DNA of 64,000 bases from Lethocerus indicus (Eukaryota; Arthropoda; Insecta; Hemiptera; Belostomatidae), in NCBI GenBank assembly GCA_019843655.1, contig JACDQD010000011.1, positions 10,396,604 to 10,460,603 of the forward strand, given 5' to 3'. This document shows positions 1 to 16,317 of the stretch, one piece after another (position 1 is the first letter of the stretch; each line of letters starts with the position of its first letter). The translations under genes and the position numbers were made by a program. The notes under the pieces were generated by a model. It had not been told where the DNA came from and did no database searches. It saw only the letters and a program-made list of their open reading frames with translations.

Positions 1-306
1 TTCATTATACAAAATTGTATATATTGTTAATAAAAGTTATTTTGCAAGATTTGCTTATTGCATTTATTCATCTCCTGAATTCCTGTGCATTGAACTGGTC
101 AGTTTTCTTATTAGTCATTACTGAAATCAATGAACTGTAGAATGTCATTAGATGGACAAGCAGTAACAAAATTTTAATACCAATTGTTCAGAGATATATT
201 TACATAATTGTCCTCAGGGTCCTTTTTTGGACCTGAACCAATTTGACGACATGAAATTAGTTGGTTACTTAGCAAATTAATATGTTAAAATGTAATACTT
301 AATTAT

Positions 307-4049
<3,743 letters not shown>

Positions 4050-4999
4050 ATTCGGCGGCCGGGGATGAAAACGACACGTCCTTCCGACTTACAAATCCGC
4101 ACCATACAGATTCCAGATGCGGAAAAAAATTACAAATATTACACAACTGCACGCCAACGTAACCTGAACACCTGACACAACAACAGTGTTGTAACCTCCA
4201 ATCTGTGACGAATCTACTATTTGAAATCTTGGGTTTCAACTGTTACTTAAAAAAAAATAATATAATATTCTCCACCAGTTTTAGTCTTCAGAGCTGTTTG
4301 CAAGACTTTAACATGCATTACGACAATACATACGGCTTTTGTCGGACCAAAGAATATTCTGGAACGGCTTAAAGGTTGATAAGGAAACTTTAAATACTTT
4401 TGAATGTTTTCTTCGAATAAAACACGAGATTACTTGAACGAAATTATTTGACACCTTTAGTTATTTTACAAAAAAATTATCGGAACTGGTCTACTGTTAC
4501 AACACTTTAAATATTTGTTAACTTTGCAGCGTTATTAATATTCAGTCCTAATATTTGTATTGGTTTCATTTATTTCTATTTAAACCAGTCGCATAACAAT
4601 AGGGCCTCAACCGAGCCCTAGACAAGAAGTGTACATGAAAAATGATATTTTATTCCCCTATATATTATTCTCAGTATTGAAAATATTAATTTGGACAACA
4701 TTGTATCACTTTTTGTTGAGTAGAAATAAATAAGTTATTTTCGGTTATTTTTCTTATTATGTTGATACGGGTAAGAAATTTTATATAGTCATAAGTAAAA
4801 CCGCGTTAATTAAGTAACTATTACTTAAGTAATTATTACTTCATGTAATAATTCTATCGCGCGGGTCCTCGTTACAGAGGAACAGGTGCTGTAACAGTCA
4901 TAGAACCTTCTGTTTCTAAATAGTCGCATGTGGACAGTGTCTGTCGTCTTCCGATGAGTTTCAATTTTATTCGAGTTCGTTCAATATAATAACGACAGG
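4050..4999. promoter_or_regulatory. Shared divergent promoter region, WDR13 / DDX10
   Basis: The start codons of WDR13 (minus) and DDX10 (plus) face away from each other with 950 bases between them and no other gene, so the region must hold both promoters. No convincing TATA box is placed for either gene. A perfect 14-base palindrome, ATTACTTAAGTAAT, is at 4820-4833 inside a run of TTACTT/AAGTAA motifs. A short GC-rich patch (about 4857-4875) just upstream of DDX10 is a plausible initiation zone. Confidence 0.6.
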
Positions 5000-7900
5000 A
5001 TGAGGGGTGCCGGCGCCAAACGTGGCAAATCAGGAAACAGGGGATTCGAGAAAGCACGAATCAAGAAAAGGGAATTGGTGGAGAAGGAGATACAGAAACT
5101 TCAATCACTTTATAGCCAGGCAAGGATTCTACATTGTGCATTATGTTTTTACAGCAGAATAAATATAACTATTTATTTCTTACAAGAAAGTATAACCAAT
5201 ATTATTTTGTACCTATATTTTAATTCCTGCACTTGTTACTTTCCCACTTCCCTTATGGTTTATAGGAATCCCCCAGTGATGATTGATTAGGAATATGGAA
5301 AATTAAAACTATATCAAGAAGTGGGGGGATCCCTGTGTGCTTTAACTGTGATTTTACTGAATTTTCTCCCATTGGACCTTGTTCAAGTGTCCATAAATGT
5401 TACAGTCAATGTATTATAGTCAGTTTAAAGTCATACAATTTTTAGTTATATTTAAAAGTGTAAATGATAAATTTTGAATTTTCAGATTGATTCTTCCGCA
5501 ATTAAATCCTTCACAGATTTTCCACTGAGCGAAAAAACTCAAAAGGGACTCGCTGACAGTAATTATAAAGTTCCTACGGAAATACAGAGGGAATGTATCA
5601 GTCTTGCGTTGAAAGGGTTCGATGTGTTGGGTGCCGCACAAACTGGAAGTGGAAAAACACTAGCATTTATCATCCCGGTGAGTAAGAATAGTCCCATTAG
5701 AGACCTTTTTCCTTCCCTATGTTTATAACAATAATGTTGCAAAGCAATGACAATTTTCACTTGATGTTATTACATTATATTCAGGTTTAATTACCATATC
5801 TGGTTGTGTATTAGAGAATGCTGCAGTGTGTAAAGTGTACATAAAATTAATTGGTAGCAGATATTAAACAAGCATAATAAAACTATTACTAAAATTCATT
5901 TCATCTTTAATCTTTTATTTTTATAATAAAATAAACAAAAATCTGAAACTTATTAAAATACTTGTGTCCATTTCAAAGTGTCGATTGTTTTCCTTTTCAC
6001 TGGTGTTATCCTGCATAAAAAGTATGGTTAATTAACAATTTCAGTAATTGTTTTCTTGTCGAATAATAGTTTGGGTTTAATAATAATAATTTATCATTCT
6101 ATCATATTTTTTCAGCTGTATTTTATTTACTGTGTATACTCTGGATACACTTACCTAAAAACCAGATTATTTTCTGTAATGTAGGCGATAAATAATTAAT
6201 GGTAAAGTCCTTTAAATTAAGAATTCCTGGGACTTTTTAACGCATCCTACATGAAAACATGACACCACCCGTGCAGATTAGCAGGACTATACCTCCAATC
6301 AGTAGCATGAACAGAATACTCATCTTGTATTCACGATTTTGAAATTTTGGTTGCACCTATCGCTGAAAATTCTATCTGATTTTTGGCAAGAATGATTTAT
6401 AATCTGTCGTTATGGTGATTCATATATTATAATCTTGTTTAAGATGTTATATAATTATGATTTCAAAGCTGTCAGCTGACAGTGAATGATGATCACTTTC
6501 ATCTCGATTAATAAATTTCAAATTATTGTACAGTGGATATTTGAAGAAGAGCCTAATTATAAGCTTGTTAAATTTGAGATTTTTGTGGCAAATGAGCTTT
6601 TAGAAGTCAATATAATACAATGTCATGAGAGTAACCTTAAAGAGGTTCAATGGGTCAGCAGAACCTAGTGTACTGGATAAAATATTTCTGAACACTCTAA
6701 ATTTAGTTATAATTGATTATTCCAAACAGAAACCAAAGCTGTTTAGTGTGAATTAGTAATAACTTGAAAAAAAAACAAGTAAATTTAATTTGTCATTATT
6801 TTTCTATAAGTATTCTGAAAATGGTTCTATTGACATTGTTTTGGCATTATAGAGTTATTATACATGTATATCTATTTATTTTATGTTTATAATGTTTATA
6901 TTCCTTCTAGATCCTTGAACTGTTGTATTGCAACAAGTGGTCATCACTTGATGGTTTAGGAGCTCTCGTTATATCCCCAACCAGAGAACTTGCTCTGCAA
7001 AGTTATGAAACACTCCGTAAGGTTGGAAGATATCATGACTTTTCAGCGGGTCTCATCATAGGTAATATAAAACAATTATTTTACTGTTAGGGGTTTAATG
7101 AAATTATTGGTGCCTTATTTAATGTATCAAATGTATTTAATGTTAATATTCAATTAACAGGTGGTAAGGATTTAGTGTTTGAAAAAGACCGAATCCACCA
7201 AGTCAACATAATGATATGCACTCCAGGCCGTCTGTTACAACATATGGATGAAAATCCACTCTTCAATTGTACAAGTATGAAGGTACAATTTAATTTTTGT
7301 CATATTTGCATTTACTACTATGTTAATGCTCAAACTGTGGACTATTATGAATTCAGAGACAGCAGTATTTGTTCAAAATTTTAAACACTAATATGTCAAA
7401 AAATGTATATCATTTGACTAAAATAATAATGAATTTGGCTTCATTTTATGAAGGATTATTTATTGAAATGCTTAAAATTGTAAGAAATTATCATAATTTA
7501 ATTATTTTCAGATCTTAATCCTTGATGAAGCCGACAGATGTCTAGATCTTGGTTTTGAACAAACTATGAATGCTATTATTGAAAATCTACCAGCCCAACA
7601 TCAAACACTATTGTTTTCAGCAACTCAGACAAAGTGATTTATCTTCTATTTATATTTACTAACCTAGTTTTATCAGGCTTATCATTTCCAGTGTATAAAT
7701 CTTGAAATTAGCATTTAGAATAATTTAATGCAAAATTTACTGTTGTAATTTGTGCAGAGAATTTTTTCTTTATCAATATAATTATTTTTAGGAGTATGAA
7801 AGACTTGATAAGGCTCAGTCTGAAGGATCCGAAGTATGTTTCTGTTCATGAGAATGCCAAGTATAAAACTCCCGATGGTTTGACTCAGAGTGCTGTTTTC

Positions 7901-10900
7901 TGTGAGCAGCATGAAAAAATGGCGGTCATCTGGTCATTTATTAAGACCCACCTGAAACAGAAAGTCATCGTATTTCTGACATCTTGTCAACAGGTAATTT
8001 TAAAGTTGGATATAATAACTGTACACGTTAAATGTAATTGTGTGACCATTAAGTCATCATTATGTGTTTTTATTATTGTTGCTATTCGGTCCAACATACT
8101 CTGTTAAAATTTCAGGTGTCCTACATGTACAACATTCTTTGTAAACTGCATCCGAGAGTGACACTGCTGGCACTCTATGGACGGTTAAATCAACAAAAAA
8201 GGATGAACATCTATCAGACTTTCTGCAATAAACAGCATGCTTTTCTTTTTGCAACAGATATAGCTGCAAGGGGATTAGGTAACTATAAATCTTTCTCTTT
8301 CATATTGTACAGGAATTTTGCCAGTTTCCATTCATGCAGAGTGGTATCTTAATTTATGCACTTTTTACTGTTGTCCCCAAAGATTCTACGGGGTTTTGAT
8401 TCTTGTTGCCTGCTAGTTTTTCCTCCAATCTTATGTTTTAGAAAGTCATACCATGTATGGCAAGTTCTGTGCATTATTATTTTAATAATTTAATAGTATG
8501 TTTTATTTTGACTTGTTCCAATTGTTTTATAATTCTTTACTCAAAAATGAAACCCCAAATATATTCTTAAATACAGGTAGCATTTTATAACAGATATTGA
8601 TTACTTGATAATCAAATTAAACAGTTAATTCTTTCAGATTTCCCAAGTGTTAATTGGGTAGTTCAGTTGGATTGCCCGGAAAGTGTAGAAACATACATAC
8701 ACAGAGCTGGTAGAACTGCAAGATATCAAAAAGGCGGTGAATGCCTTCTTGTCTTGAGGCCATCAGAAAGGAATATGCTCGGATACCTTCAAAACAACAA
8801 GATACCGATTGAAGAAATTAAGTAATTATCGCCATGTTTAACAGCTATAATCAGTGAGTCACTTAACCCTAGATTCATACTCTTCTTAATAACTTATACC
8901 TTATTTATTCTGACAGACTATTATTGCAGGCAGTAAATAAAAGAAATATAGTACTTAAATAAACTTAATACAACTTCATTGTATTACAACAAGTATCAAA
9001 TTGCCTATTATTTTTAATCTAAATTATCTACAAACATATGCATTAGTTTGAAATATGCATTCAGCACAGTTTATACATTTTCCATCAGTGTTTTATAAAC
9101 ACTCACTTATTTTATTGTGTCTCAGGCAGAAGGTTATGAATCTAAGGTTAAAAAAACAATAAACTAAAATTATTTTTTTTTAACAAATAAATTTACATAG
9201 TAACTTGAGGATGCTATGACACTGGAAGCAAACCAGTACAGTAAAAAGTATTTTTACTTATTATTTTTTAGCTTACTCTGTGTTTTGTTATATTTTTATT
9301 GAGGGTAATCCAGGAGTTTAAAGAGAGCAATATTTGACCCTTCATTTATGTTAATTTCTTGTTTAAAGAATTAAAATTTTAAATGGAAAATAATTTTATG
9401 TTCCTTTATTTTCAGGATTAATCCATCTAGAATATTCTCTCCTCAAGCAAAGATTGAAGCATTCCTAGCTTCAAATCAGCAGCTAAAGGAAAACGCTAAG
9501 CGGGCATTTGTGGGCTACTGCAAATCAGTCTATCTGATGAAAGACAAAACTGTTTTTGATGTTAAGTCTATAGACCACGAAAAGTATGCAAGGTAATGTG
9601 ATTTAATATATTATATTGTTTGGTTGCACATGAGAGGGCAATATTGGAATAAAAACATATATTTTGAACATAAAAATTTAGAAAAAATCATGGGAAAGAA
9701 AGATAATTTTTTGGAAGTAATGAGAAAATATTAACTGGGCACACAAAAATTAATTTTTTATTATTACATTGTTAATAATGATAGAAATGCATAGACTTCT
9801 TTCAAACCTAATTTATTGCTTGTGATAAACAAATTTAAGAAGTAATTTGTTTAAATAAATAATAATTTTTTGCATTGAAAGAGGTGTATGTGATTTTATG
9901 ATGGATCAATCTGATTAGACTGATTTCAATCTCAAAATAAGTATTCAATCAGCTCATATGTTTTTTTAATTGTTGCACTCTAATAATTACTTACGGAATA
10001 ATAACAATTATTAATCCAGGTCCTTGGGTCTAGCTGTGTCGCCGAGAATAAGGTTCCTCCAGAAAGTTGAAAAGGCCAAACAGCAAAAGGAGGAAAGGAA
10101 AAAGTTGAAAGCGGCTATTCAAGAAGGCCAGAAGAGAGAGGACAGTGAGAGTGAAAACAGTGCCAGTGATGATGAAGAGGAAGATAACGAGGAAGAAGAT
10201 GAAGAGGGAAGCAGTAATGAAAATGAAGAGGAATCTAATGAAGAAGAAGAAGAAGATACAAAGACTTGTCTGGCTGATAAAATAAATACCAGAGGATCAT
10301 TTCAGTTTTATAGTAAGTAAATAAAATTATTTGCCGTTTAAATTTTAGTATTAATAGTACACTGTTAGATCATTCTTTGAAACAAATAAATTAAGGTTAC
10401 TGGAAATAGCTTTGAAGTGAAGTGACAATTAACTCTTCTTTTATATAGGCTAAGGATTCTTTTAAGTCGAGGTATTTTTTTAAAGTTGTGTGAAGATTAA
10501 GATTACCATGACTTGTAATTTGTTGTCTTCACAGGGTGTTTAGTTAGACTAGTTAGCAATATATAAATATAATAAACTGAGGTAGTTATGCATGTTGGTT
10601 TTGATCTGGTTCCACCGGAAGAGTGGAGAGCAAAAAATAGTTTATTTAGTAAATCCAATTGTTCTTTGTTGTACAATACATTCTAAATAATAAAAGTTTA
10701 AAATTTTTTGTAAGTAATATATAAGACAACTGAGGTGTACAAAGTTAAAATATACTTTATGTTGGAACTTTTTGAAAATGATTATGCATAAAATTTTATT
10801 ACTTGGCAGATGACAGCGATAATGAAGATGACGTTCTTACATTGAAGAGAAGACACGAAGAACTTGATACAATTGGGGACGATGAAGAATTGCCTCAGCC

Positions 10901-12459
10901 AGAGTCAAAGAAGAAAAAGAAACCAGTAACCAAAGCGGCTCTTGCTAAAAGATTGATAAAGAAGAACATTGCGATCAACAAAAAAATCCAATTTACAGAA
11001 GAAGGAGAGGTATTTGTTCTGAAAACTATACTCATAAATGAGATTTTAATTTGAATCTTTTGAGAACATGTGTTCTAGAGCCTGCTATATTTTATCTAAA
11101 CTTTTAAATAATTTTAGTAAACAATTAGTGACATTGGTTACTGTTTTTTTGTTTCAGGCTGTCTTAGATAAAATGAAGGAAAAAGTTTCGGATGCTGGCA
11201 GAAATTATGATGCGAATGTCGATGAAGGAGGAATAAATATTGATGAAGCTAAACAAGTTAGTAATTGGCCATATAAAAATTGCTTTCATAACGATAGAAT
11301 TTTTTGCTTCAGTCTTGCTTTGATCATTTTTTCTGTTTGTTCCTTTTTAAGTTAAATTAATTACAAAACAGTAATTTACAACAAATATTTTTCACTAAAA
11401 GGTAATGGCAGCAATTAGTTTGTTATATTTATGAGTTCAGATGAATGTTTGAACGCAAGTGAGTTAACTTTAGTCATCAAGTGGACAGCACATTTTAGTC
11501 ATAAAATAAATACTTTGGACTAAATTATATTAAAAATATAATAGAAATGAAGCTCATGTAGTTAATAACTTATAAGTAATTTACAATCAAATGAAAATTT
11601 TTCAGTGAATATTAAATGCAAACTTTCTTAATGTTATTGTAAGATAAATTTTAAAATTCAAAGCTGGTATAAATTTCTAACTTTATCCAAATTCAGATAA
11701 TTTTAAAATGTCAGTATAACATATCATAGCACCATGTATTATGTTTGCTATTATTCAAACGAGACATATTCTGTACAAACTATTTACTTTAAATTCTAGA
11801 TGATGAGGGAAGAGGACAGGTTCGACCGAAAACTGTTTAGAGAAAAGGTCAAAGCGAGGAAGAGGGCACTGAAACAGAAATTGAAGGAGGAAAGGACTAA
11901 AGGATTGAAGACTGCCAAAGGAACAGACGATTTTGAAGGGGCCAAATTGACGCCGACTCTGGCGGTTCAGAACCGGATTTGTCATGGCTTCCTGACCCCG
12001 ATGTCGTTTACAACAAAAGGAATAATAGCGGTGATGACGACGAAGATGAAGGGTGAGTTCAATATTTAAATGAATACCTTAATCCACAACTGCACAAGTT
12101 GCTAAAGAATTTATACAAGACAGATAGACCCTATAGATATAGTACTATTAGGTAATTACTTAATTTAAAATGGGTACAGTTTAAGAATTGGACATCATGA
12201 TTACTAAATAAAAATAAGCCTTTGTGGAAAATATTAAAAATCTTAATGTTGTCCTTGCCAGGATAATTTTGTTATTTAATAAGTACTACTAAAATATAAT
12301 CTCTGAAATAATTATTTTTTGTGTTTAACAGAGAATCTGATGGTGAAGTGAATAAATTTGAATCTGATGGGGAGGGTAGCATCCGACTCTGATATTGGAA
12401 ATTCAGATTTGACAGTGAAAGAACAAGAAGAGATAGCTCTAAAATTATTGTCAAAATGA
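5000..12459 (+). CDS. DDX10: DEAD-box RNA helicase DDX10 (Dbp4/Hca4 family), 14 exons
   Basis: Exons: 5000-5119, 5486-5677, 6911-7061, 7161-7282, 7512-7633, 7792-7993, 8116-8278, 8638-8821, 9416-9592, 10020-10312, 10810-11009, 11158-11256, 11800-12052, 12332-12459, giving about 801 residues. The helicase core is complete: AQTGSGKT (about residues 91-98), PTREL (127-131), GG, TPGR, DEAD (200-203), SAT (231-233), [10 protein letters not shown] (349-358) and HRAGRTAR (379-386). The DDX10-specific C-terminal part follows ([22 protein letters not shown]), then a long Asp/Glu run in exon 10, basic segments, and the conserved tail WLPDPD and LKLLSK. The family is a nucleolar ATPase that releases U14 snoRNA from pre-40S particles in yeast. 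Intron 1 has a GC donor. The last two exons read through only if single-base errors at 11938-11941 and 12374-12376 are allowed; as written a stop falls at 12390-12392. An AATAAA lies at 12515-12520. Confidence 0.92.
5120..5485 (+). other. GC-AG intron (DDX10 intron 1)
   Basis: Exon 1 ends CCAG and the intron begins GCAAGG, with a TTTTCAG acceptor at 5479-5485. Joining here keeps phase 0 and gives S-Q-I-D-S-S, matching the spacing to the family's FTDFPLS block. No in-frame GT donor nearby gives the same protein. GC-AG introns usually carry an otherwise strong donor, as seen. Confidence 0.7.
6237..6323 (-). CDS. Candidate 28-codon single-pass membrane smORF, antisense in DDX10 intron 2
   Basis: An ATG at 6323 with A at position -3 opens a 28-residue frame ending at TAA 6239-6237. 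The peptide is nearly all membrane-type: [20 protein letters not shown], followed by a short C-terminal tail with two Arg. The same frame stays open for about 11 more codons upstream (ending REYK before the Met). Just 5' of that is a splice-acceptor-like TTTTCAG, so it could instead be the last exon of a longer tail-anchored protein. The patch is GC-richer than the AT-rich intron around it. I do not recognise the family. Hydrophobic frames of this length can arise by chance. Confidence 0.35.
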   Translation of the reverse strand: MSILFMLLIGGIVLLICTGGVMFSCRMR

Positions 12460-12765
12460 TAATTGTTATATTTGAACGTATAATTATTATAATCCGAATG
12501 TAAAAATTGTTATTAATAAAGATATGATTTTAAACTTATTCTTTTCTTGTTCCTACTATTTTGAAAACTTATTTGTAACATTATTTAAATACTATTCACT
12601 GCTTTTTAGAAATTTAGGAGTGGGCGTGGAATTGAACTGCAGGCCAACAAACTTATACTGTCCTCAAGTAATTGAGAAAGGATAGGATAAAAACTCGCAG
12701 ATATAAGGTAAGTATTAAACGTGAAGTATTTTGTGTATTTTCAAGTCATATATATATAAAAACTT
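12460..12765. other. Convergent 3' region between DDX10 and RpS13
   Basis: The two stop codons are 306 bases apart on opposite strands, so the 3' UTRs probably overlap or nearly touch. AATAAA for DDX10 is at 12515-12520. No clear canonical signal for RpS13 is seen, so a variant signal is likely. No coding sequence is apparent. Confidence 0.6.
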
Positions 12766-14376
12766 TTAAGCGACGAGAGCTGAGGCCGTGCTGGACTCGT
12801 ACTTCCAGTTGGGGGCCAGCGTGCCCTTTGTCTTGTAGTATCTGGCCAACCTGTGGATCCTTGATTCGACCAAAATCAGACGGAACTTGGAATCTTTATC
12901 TTTCCTGCAACATCAAAATAATAGCATTACAAAACAAACATCGAGAGGAAAACCCTAACAGAATATAAGGTGCAGTCTTCTGTACACCAATACTGTTCAC
13001 AGCCGTAGAAATAAACTTACGAAGGAGTTAATAATACAAAATTATAATGGTTGATTATACTTTTTTAAATTTAATTTTAAATGAACAAATTATAATCATA
13101 TTATAACATATAGAAGTCTCGAATGATTGTGAAATCATATACAGCCGATATCTATAAAACAAATAATTTTAACATTTCAAGGAACATGATACATGCAACT
13201 CCCCTTATTGTGATACTTAATTGCACTGATATTATATCATAAACACCCTTATTAATTCATATGCCCCAAAATTAATTTTTGTCCTTGTAACAATATATTT
13301 TGGTTGATTGCATTGCCAGCAATTGGTCTTCGGAAACCAAAACACTTTTCATCGGTTTGTGGTCTACAGTGGGCTTGTTAATGGCTGTTCGGATTAAGAA
13401 AATGCCGTTTGCAGATTATAACAGAAGTGCGTTTATACCTGTTCCTTTCGAGATGTTTCCTGATGGCGACGGCCTTCTTGATCAAGAAGTAAAGATCTTC
13501 GGGAAGATCGGGTGCAAGCCCCATAGCCTTCATGATTCTCAGGATCTTGTTACCGGTTACAAATCTGACTTGGGCGACACCATGAGAATCTCGAAGGATT
13601 ACACCTAATAGAAATAAACAAGTTTGTAGCTATTGATATATTATTTTTAACAATTTAATGTATTGTTTATTACCGAACTCAAAAAGTTTAAAAATTCACT
13701 TAAGCTGAAAAACAAAATTACAAATTTTCATAATAAATAAACAACGAACCACCTAATGAAACTTCATTTAACTCAAGCTCTAAAATTGTTAAATCATTGT
13801 TAGTGTGAAATATTTAAAAAAAGGGCTTTTTCAATAAACATTCTATACATATATAGGTTATTTGTAAAACATGACTGATTAGTGAAAGTGTTGTTACATA
13901 TAAATGTATCAGTATAAACTGATATTAAAACTGTGATGAATATATTTTTAATTGTAAATAAGTGTAGACAATAATTACCAATCTGAGACGGTGTAAGACC
14001 CTTCTTGGCCAGTTTGAATATCTGTTCTTTAACATCCTCACCAGAAAGCTTTAACCAGGTAGGTACACTCCTCCTGTAGGGCAACGCTGACTGGGATATA
14101 CCCTTACTGAAACAAATATAAAACTGAATTGGTCAAGAGCCTCAAAGCATAATTCATTTATTAGAGTTACAAAATAATAGTTAGAATATCAAACAAGTAA
14201 ACAAATATAGCTCGACATAACCACGTCCGCGGAACACGTGAGTTCAACATACAACTTGAATTTGTAAGCGTTCGACTCGATCAAAACTTGCCTAATAGCG
14301 CGAAATATACGAGTAATAAACTTCGGAAAGAATTCTGAACTTTAAATACGTACCCAGGTGCGTGCATACGACCCAT
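12766..14376 (-). CDS. RpS13: 40S ribosomal protein S13 (uS15), 4 exons
   Basis: Minus-strand exons: 14376-14354, 14106-13979, 13604-13439, 12904-12766. They join in phase to give exactly 151 residues, the universal length of eukaryotic S13. The start is [10 protein letters not shown] and the end is SSTASALVA. Internal blocks [29 protein letters not shown] and [16 protein letters not shown] are intact. The family (bacterial S15) binds 18S rRNA in the platform of the small subunit. The second exon begins after TTTCAG at 14107. A pyrimidine-rich stretch upstream of the ATG (ATTCTTTCTTAG, 14432-14421) could be the 5' TOP tract usual for ribosomal protein mRNAs. The gene is tail to tail with DDX10, which acts in assembling the same subunit. 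Confidence 0.97.
13283..13414 (-). ncRNA. Possible intronic H/ACA-type snoRNA in RpS13 intron 3
   Basis: This part of the intron is clearly GC-richer than the AT-rich rest. On the minus strand CTGCA (from 13414) can pair with TGTAG, followed by AGACCA, which fits the H-box pattern ANANNA. Downstream TTTTGGTT (13342-13335) pairs perfectly with AACCAAAA (13305-13298), and an ACA follows (13287-13285). Ribosomal protein introns often host snoRNAs. The basal stem of the second hairpin is weak and the H box overlaps the first stem, so this is only a candidate. Confidence 0.25.
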
Positions 14377-15157
14377 TTTCGTATATTAAAATTCCACTGC
14401 GCCAATACTAAACACACAGGCTAAGAAAGAATGGGTCCACGGTTGTACTGGTTCAGGATTGCCACTACAAGCGTGGAAACATCCGTGCACCAGCCGTATA
14501 TACAATTATATAACTCGGCATATATTAATAGTTGAAATAAAATATCTGAAGTAACGAAATATTAGATTTAATAAATCAACTATTTTCCCTTCTATTTCAA
14601 TCATTTTTTTTCTGAAAATGAACACTTGAGTCGATGTTATAATCTCTCGCTCATAAGCCCCACTTGCCATGGCTTTAACATTTAATGCACTAAACGGATA
14701 AATGTAAAGCAATAAAATTTTAGCTCATTTCAGTAAATGTAGATAATTATCTATTGATTATCTTACTAATAAATAAATATATAATATCATATAAGTATAT
14801 AATAATTTGTATATAAAACTATATAATATAATAAAGATATAATAATTAATTTATGGAATTTGCTTCATTCTTTTTGAATTCCTTGCTTTAAAAAAATATT
14901 GATGAGCGTATAACTATCCGGCCATCATTGCGCTGTACGAGAAACATTAAAACAAATTATTATTGATGGCTCAAAATTTCATATAATCTATCGTACTGTA
15001 TAATTTATACAGCTTAAGTGAAATTTAAAGTGTACTCGTACATTTATTTCTTGCAACATTCATGCTTATAACAAAAAAGAATCAGAATTCGTGATCGGTG
15101 AGATTTTAATCAAAAAGGTGTGAAATTTGGCGAGTTTAGTCGAAACGGTACAGCGCA

Positions 15158-15520
15158 CGCCATCTAGCGGAAACTCAGCGAACTATGCCATCTACTTTTG
15201 GGGTTGACAGCGCCATCTATTAGCAGCAGGCTGAACTAATTCCCCGATGCATCGACCTAGTAGTTCGGCCCGTCGCCACAAGATGGCGCTGCCGAGGTTC
15301 GCAATCGAGGTTCACCGTTTTCCCGCAAGATGGCGTGGGCGGTACCGAAAACCAATTTTTGTATCAGGAGAATCGGTCAATTAGTTCAGCCCGTCGCTAA
15401 TAGATGGCGCTGTCGACACAAACAGTAGACGGCCATAGTTCAGTGAATTTCCGCTAGATGGTGCTGCCGACCAAAATTAATGCCGACGTAGTTCGTCAGA
15501 TTGCCGATAGGTGGCGCGCG
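15158..15520. promoter_or_regulatory. Cluster of eight CTCF/YY1-like AGATGGCGC sites
   Basis: Eight related motifs fall within about 360 bases. Three are in CCATCTA orientation: CGCCATCTAGCGG (15158-15170), GCCATCTA (about 15187-15194) and CGCCATCTA (15211-15219). Five are in the opposite orientation: CACAAGATGGCGCTG (from 15277), CGCAAGATGGCGTG (from 15324), CTAATAGATGGCGCTG (from 15397), CCGCTAGATGGTGCTG (15451-15466) and CGATAGGTGGCGC (from 15505). Most plus copies follow a TAGTTC about 15-20 bases upstream, so the block is a diverged repeat. The core matches the known Drosophila CTCF motif; GCCAT is also the YY1/Pho core. Confidence 0.65.
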
Positions 15521-16317
15521 CTGTACTAATTTATAGATGAAAATCTCTAAATTTCACAGCTTAATTAAAGTTTCCCTACAGACTATTTTCTTATTTTTCT
15601 GTCAATAATTATTTATTGTTAGTAAATTTCATATAATTTTACTTAATTTGACGGTCTTACCAGATAAATATACCAAATTAAATATAAAATAACCTTTGTG
15701 GTCTTATATTGAGTCTACCTGGACAATATTATTTTAGTACAGTGTACTTATGTACAGCAATGGGCTATTCTTGCCAAATAGTTACTTCCTGTGGAAAACA
15801 AAGAAAAATCTTTTAAATGTTCATTTATGGGGGATAACAAAAGGAAAATACGAAAGAATATTTATTACTAATTTTTCAAGAATATGTATTTATTAAGTTA
15901 TTCAATAACAAGTTATAAATATAGTATATGTTTTTTTATATATTTATATAAAGATTCATAAAACTCCACATTAGAAAAAAAAATTTAAAATGTTGTACAC
16001 ATATTTATACATGATATACCAAAAGAATAAAACCCACTGGCATACACATGCACTCACCACGCGCACACACTTTCTAATTCGCATTATCTACATTTTTACT
16101 TTTTTTAAATATTTAATTTATTACGAGAACATTTTTAATAAACTGATAAAAATAATTTATTTATTTTGTTAACCTTAATGGTAACATCGATGAATTAGAA
16201 TATAATAAAGTCGTAATAATACTTTTAAAATTTACTCTTAAGTACTGTCGTGTCACATGAAATCTTTCCTTCTCCTTTACCGGAGTCGAACAAGGCTCGA
16301 TGATGGAAAATAATTAT

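Noticed and set aside
12610..12650. B-box-like GAATTGAACTGCAGGCC between DDX10 and RpS13
   Set aside because: No A box at suitable spacing and no cloverleaf; too weak to call a tRNA or SINE.
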